Source: Nematopogon swammerdamellus (Eukaryota > Arthropoda > Insecta > Lepidoptera > Adelidae). Taken from it: a DNA stretch of 64,000 nt. Both the position numbers and the translations under genes were made by a program. The stretch lies in NCBI GenBank assembly GCA_946902875.1, contig OX336343.1, positions 11,095,361-11,159,360 on the forward strand, given 5' to 3'. Shown here piece by piece: positions 61,001 through 64,000 of this stretch. Position 1 is the stretch's first letter. Every line of letters begins with the position of its first letter. The notes under the pieces are model-generated. The model saw only the letters and a list, made by a program, of their open reading frames with translations. It was not told the DNA's origin and ran no database searches.

Positions 61001-63875
61001 ACTAGCTTTTGCCCGCGGCTTCGCTCGCGTGAAATTCCTATTTCAAAGGAAGAAAGTAAGTAACTAAGGGCGAGCTGGGTTCAGGTAAACGATAAACCGT
61101 CTCGAAGAAAGTGAGTAACTTTTTGAGGCCGAAGGCGAAGTTGCGTTCAGGAAGACGATAAACTATCTCGAAGACAGTAAGTAACTATGAGCGAGGCCGA
61201 AGGCCGAGCTGCGTTCAGGATGAGGGTAAACTTTTCAAAGAAAGTAAGTAACAGAGGGCGAGGCTGATGGCCGAGCTGCGTTCAGGAAAACGATAAACCT
61301 TCTCGAAGACAGTAAGTAACTATGGGCGAGGCCGAAGGCCGAGCTGCGTTCAGAAAGAGGATAATCTTTTCGAAGAAAGTAAGTAACAGAGGGCGAGTCC
61401 GAAGGCCGAGCTGCGTTCAGGAAGACCATAAACCTTTTCGAAGACAGTAAGTAACTATGGGCGAGGCCGAAGGCCGAGCTGCGTTCAGGATGAGGGTAAA
61501 CTTTTCGAAGAAAGTAAGCAAAAGAGGGCGAGGCCGAAGGCCGAGCTGCGTTCAGGAAAACGATAAACCTTCTCGAAGACAGTAAGTAACTATGGGCGAG
61601 GCCGAAGGCCGAGCTGCATTCAGGAAGAGGATGACCTTTTCGAAGAAAGTAAGTAACAGAGGGCGAGGCCGAAGGCCGAGCTGCGTTCAGGAAGACGATA
61701 AATTCTCGAAGACAGTAAGTAACTATGGGCAAGGCCGAAGGCCGAGATGTGTTAAGGAAGAGGATAAACCTTTTCGAAGAAAGTAAACTTTCTGAACGCT
61801 GCTCGGCCTTCGGCCTCGCCCATGGTTACTTACTGTCTTCGAAAAGGTTTATGGTCTTCCTGAACGCAGCTCGGCCTTCGGCCTCGCCCTCTGTTACTTA
61901 CTTTCTTAGAAAAGGTTATCCTCTTCCTGAACGCAGCTCGGCCTTCGGCCTCGCCCATAGTTTCTTACTTTCTTCGAGAAGGTTCAGTTTTCCTGAACGC
62001 AGCTCGGCCTTCGGCCTCGCCCTCTGTTACTTACTTTCTTCGAAAAGTTTACCCTCATCCTGAACGAAGCTCGGCCTTCGGCCTCGCCCATAGTTACTTA
62101 CTTTCTTCGAAAAGGTTATCCTCTTCCTGAACGCAGCTCGGCCTTCGGCCTCGCCCATAGTTACTTACTGTCTTCGAGAAGGTTTATCGTCTTCCTGAAC
62201 GCAACTCCGCCGTCGGCCTCAAAAAGTTACTCATTTTCTTCGAGGCGGTTTATCGTTTACCTGAACCCAGCTCGCCTTTAGTTACTTACTTTCTTCCTTT
62301 GAAATACGAATTTCACGTGAGCGAAGCCGCGGGAAAAAGCTAGTCTTTAAGAAAGTAAGTAACAAAGGGCGAGGCCGAAGGCCGAGCTACGTTTAGAAAG
62401 AGGATAACCTTTTCGAAGAATGTAAGTAACAGAGGGCGAGTCCAAAGGCCGAGCTGCGTTCAGGAAGACCATAAATCTTCTCGAAGAAAGTAACTTCTTT
62501 GTTAGTTACTTTCATCAAAAAGGTTTATCCTCTTCCTGAACACATCTCGGCCTTCGGCCTCGCCCATAGTTACTTGCTGTCTTCGAGAATTTATCGTCTT
62601 CCTGAACGCAGCTCGGCCTTCGGCCTCGCCCTTTGTTACTTGCTTTCTTCGAGGTTTATGGTCTTCCTGAACGCAGCTCGGCCTTCGGCCTCGCCCTTTG
62701 TTACTTACTTTCTTCGAGTAGGTCTATCGTCTTCCTGAACGCAACTCATTCACAAACTTTCGTGTTTATAATATTAGTAGTATTTATTTTGGGTAGGTTT
62801 GGAGTGAGGCCTGATTTTAGAAATTATTACCTAAGCAAAAGCTAACAATATATAAATTTTTGAAATGTGCTAATTAAGCCCTTTCATTTGATAGCCAACA
62901 CGGCATCATTAAAAATTATTTTTTTTAGTTCATTACTTTATGTCCTCTAGAGGGCGGCATATCTTATAGCCTATAGACGTTGGATGCGTCTTGACGACCA
63001 GCGGACGGTCAAGACGCATCCAACGATACCTCATTTGTCAAATTATTATAAGTAGTTTCGAAGGTAGGAGAGAACAGATGAACATACGTACATACATACA
63101 TACATACATACATACATACATACATACATACATACATACATACATACATACATACATACATACCGGTCAAAAACAAACTCTCCTTTTCGCTTCGCCGTAG
63201 TCGGGTAGAAATAAGAATCTTTTCGCTAATATTCCACGCATACTACACTACGTACCTACAATATAATAAACAAAACATACGATCAATTAACTTAAATCAA
63301 ATAGGAACTTCAGTTAAGTAAATATCCGCTAACATCGACTCGCAACAACACTTTTGCACCTAAAATTAATCAAATAGATACCTAACGAAGTTAACCTACA
63401 TAATATTATGAATCGAATTAAATAAGAAACTCTGCCGAGACAATGCATACACACACCGCGCTCCGCCAGATCGCATACCGCGTCGCACCCCGCGCCTCCT
63501 CCTCCGCGCTGCCAGTCTCCGCGAGCGAGACGCGCTACTAACCCCCGCCGCGCCGCGCCGCCGTTTATTTCGGCGCTTGGAACAATTCGATTTGTATGGG
63601 AGCCACATCTTAGCGTAGCCGGAAGTGAATTTTAGTAAGCCTATCCTGTGTCCCGTATAATAAAATGGGCTTGTACTAAGTTTCATCAAATTCGGATGAT
63701 GGCTTTAAGAGTTATGGAGGAACATACATACATACATACATACATACATACAGAAAAGATTTCTAAAAATCGTCAATTTAGCTTTAGTATCATACATAGA
63801 GGCTACAAACTCAATATTTCCTAAAACAAAGTAACTTACTCCATGACCATCCCTTACAGATTTATTATTAGTATA
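61001..63875. mobile_element. 2.9-kb element with palindromic 66-bp-unit array, copy 3
   Basis: Same start and end as 54333-57275, and nearly identical to it by eye. It lacks one 66-bp unit near 62720 and differs in (CATA)n length plus a handful of substitutions. Same orientation, 6.67 kb downstream. It begins just after a TTATTAT tract, whereas copy 2 begins after TTTTTAA. Confidence 0.88.
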
Positions 63876-64000
63876 ATATAATATAATAATCAGACATGTG
63901 ATTTCCGGTTGTTCGCAGCTTGCCAACACCGAGTATCTGCATAGACACAACCTAGTAGCCAGGATTATCCACCAGCAACTTGCCTTAAAGTTCAACCTTG
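63876..64000. other. Unrecognised sequence at the window edge
   Basis: A short (TAATA)n stretch, then sequence without a family match in this window. Confidence 0.4.

Overview
The window looks like nuclear DNA of a lepidopteran insect (moth or butterfly). Evidence: spliced genes with GT-AG introns, a mag-like Ty3 retrotransposon, a BEL/Pao retrotransposon, jockey- and RTE-like LINE remnants, tRNA- and 5S-rRNA-derived SINEs, and the recurring TAGGTA and 'GGCCAAGTGCGAG' style repeats that I associate with Lepidoptera. No prokaryotic features, CRISPR array or rRNA gene were seen. Species cannot be told from sequence alone.

Host genes are few. The only complete one I can build is a three-exon MADF-BESS gene on the + strand (exons 17637-17793, 26283-26412, 26725-27142; 234 codons plus stop; both junctions keep frame). 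It probably shares a 406-bp CpG-rich promoter with a divergent first exon on the - strand (17230-17060). Weaker candidates are a THAP-type first exon (12369-12441), a possible terminal exon at 32540-32410 (-), and an ORF at 38476-38721 that is cut by a repeat.

Most of the rest is mobile DNA. Intron 1 of the MADF-BESS gene (8.5 kb) holds a 4.42-kb Ty3/mag-like element in antisense with identical 142-bp LTRs and 5-bp target duplications, broken by one frameshift in pol; it also has a 376-bp purine tract and a LINE 3' end about 40 bp from the exon 2 acceptor. A 7.78-kb BEL/Pao element (40056-47833, -) has 651-bp LTRs with 2 differences, a TCCTT target duplication and complete gag and pol in one frame separated by a single TAA; its leader has two tRNA-like segments.

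The right end (54333-64000) has two nearly identical 2.9-kb copies of an unusual element that opens with a head-to-head palindrome built of ~66-bp tandem units. Between them lies a stack of mariner-type elements, with a SINE and a hAT-like element nested inside. Related arrays occur at 836-2225 and, decayed, at 4676-4915. The left 16 kb is rich in palindromes, a large inverted repeat (5399-6158), a 20/21-bp minisatellite and a 130-bp satellite. I found no clear new multigene system. The strongest unexplained objects are the palindromic 66-bp-unit element, the single-stop gag/pol layout with tRNA-like leader units, and the cluster of near-perfect palindromes.
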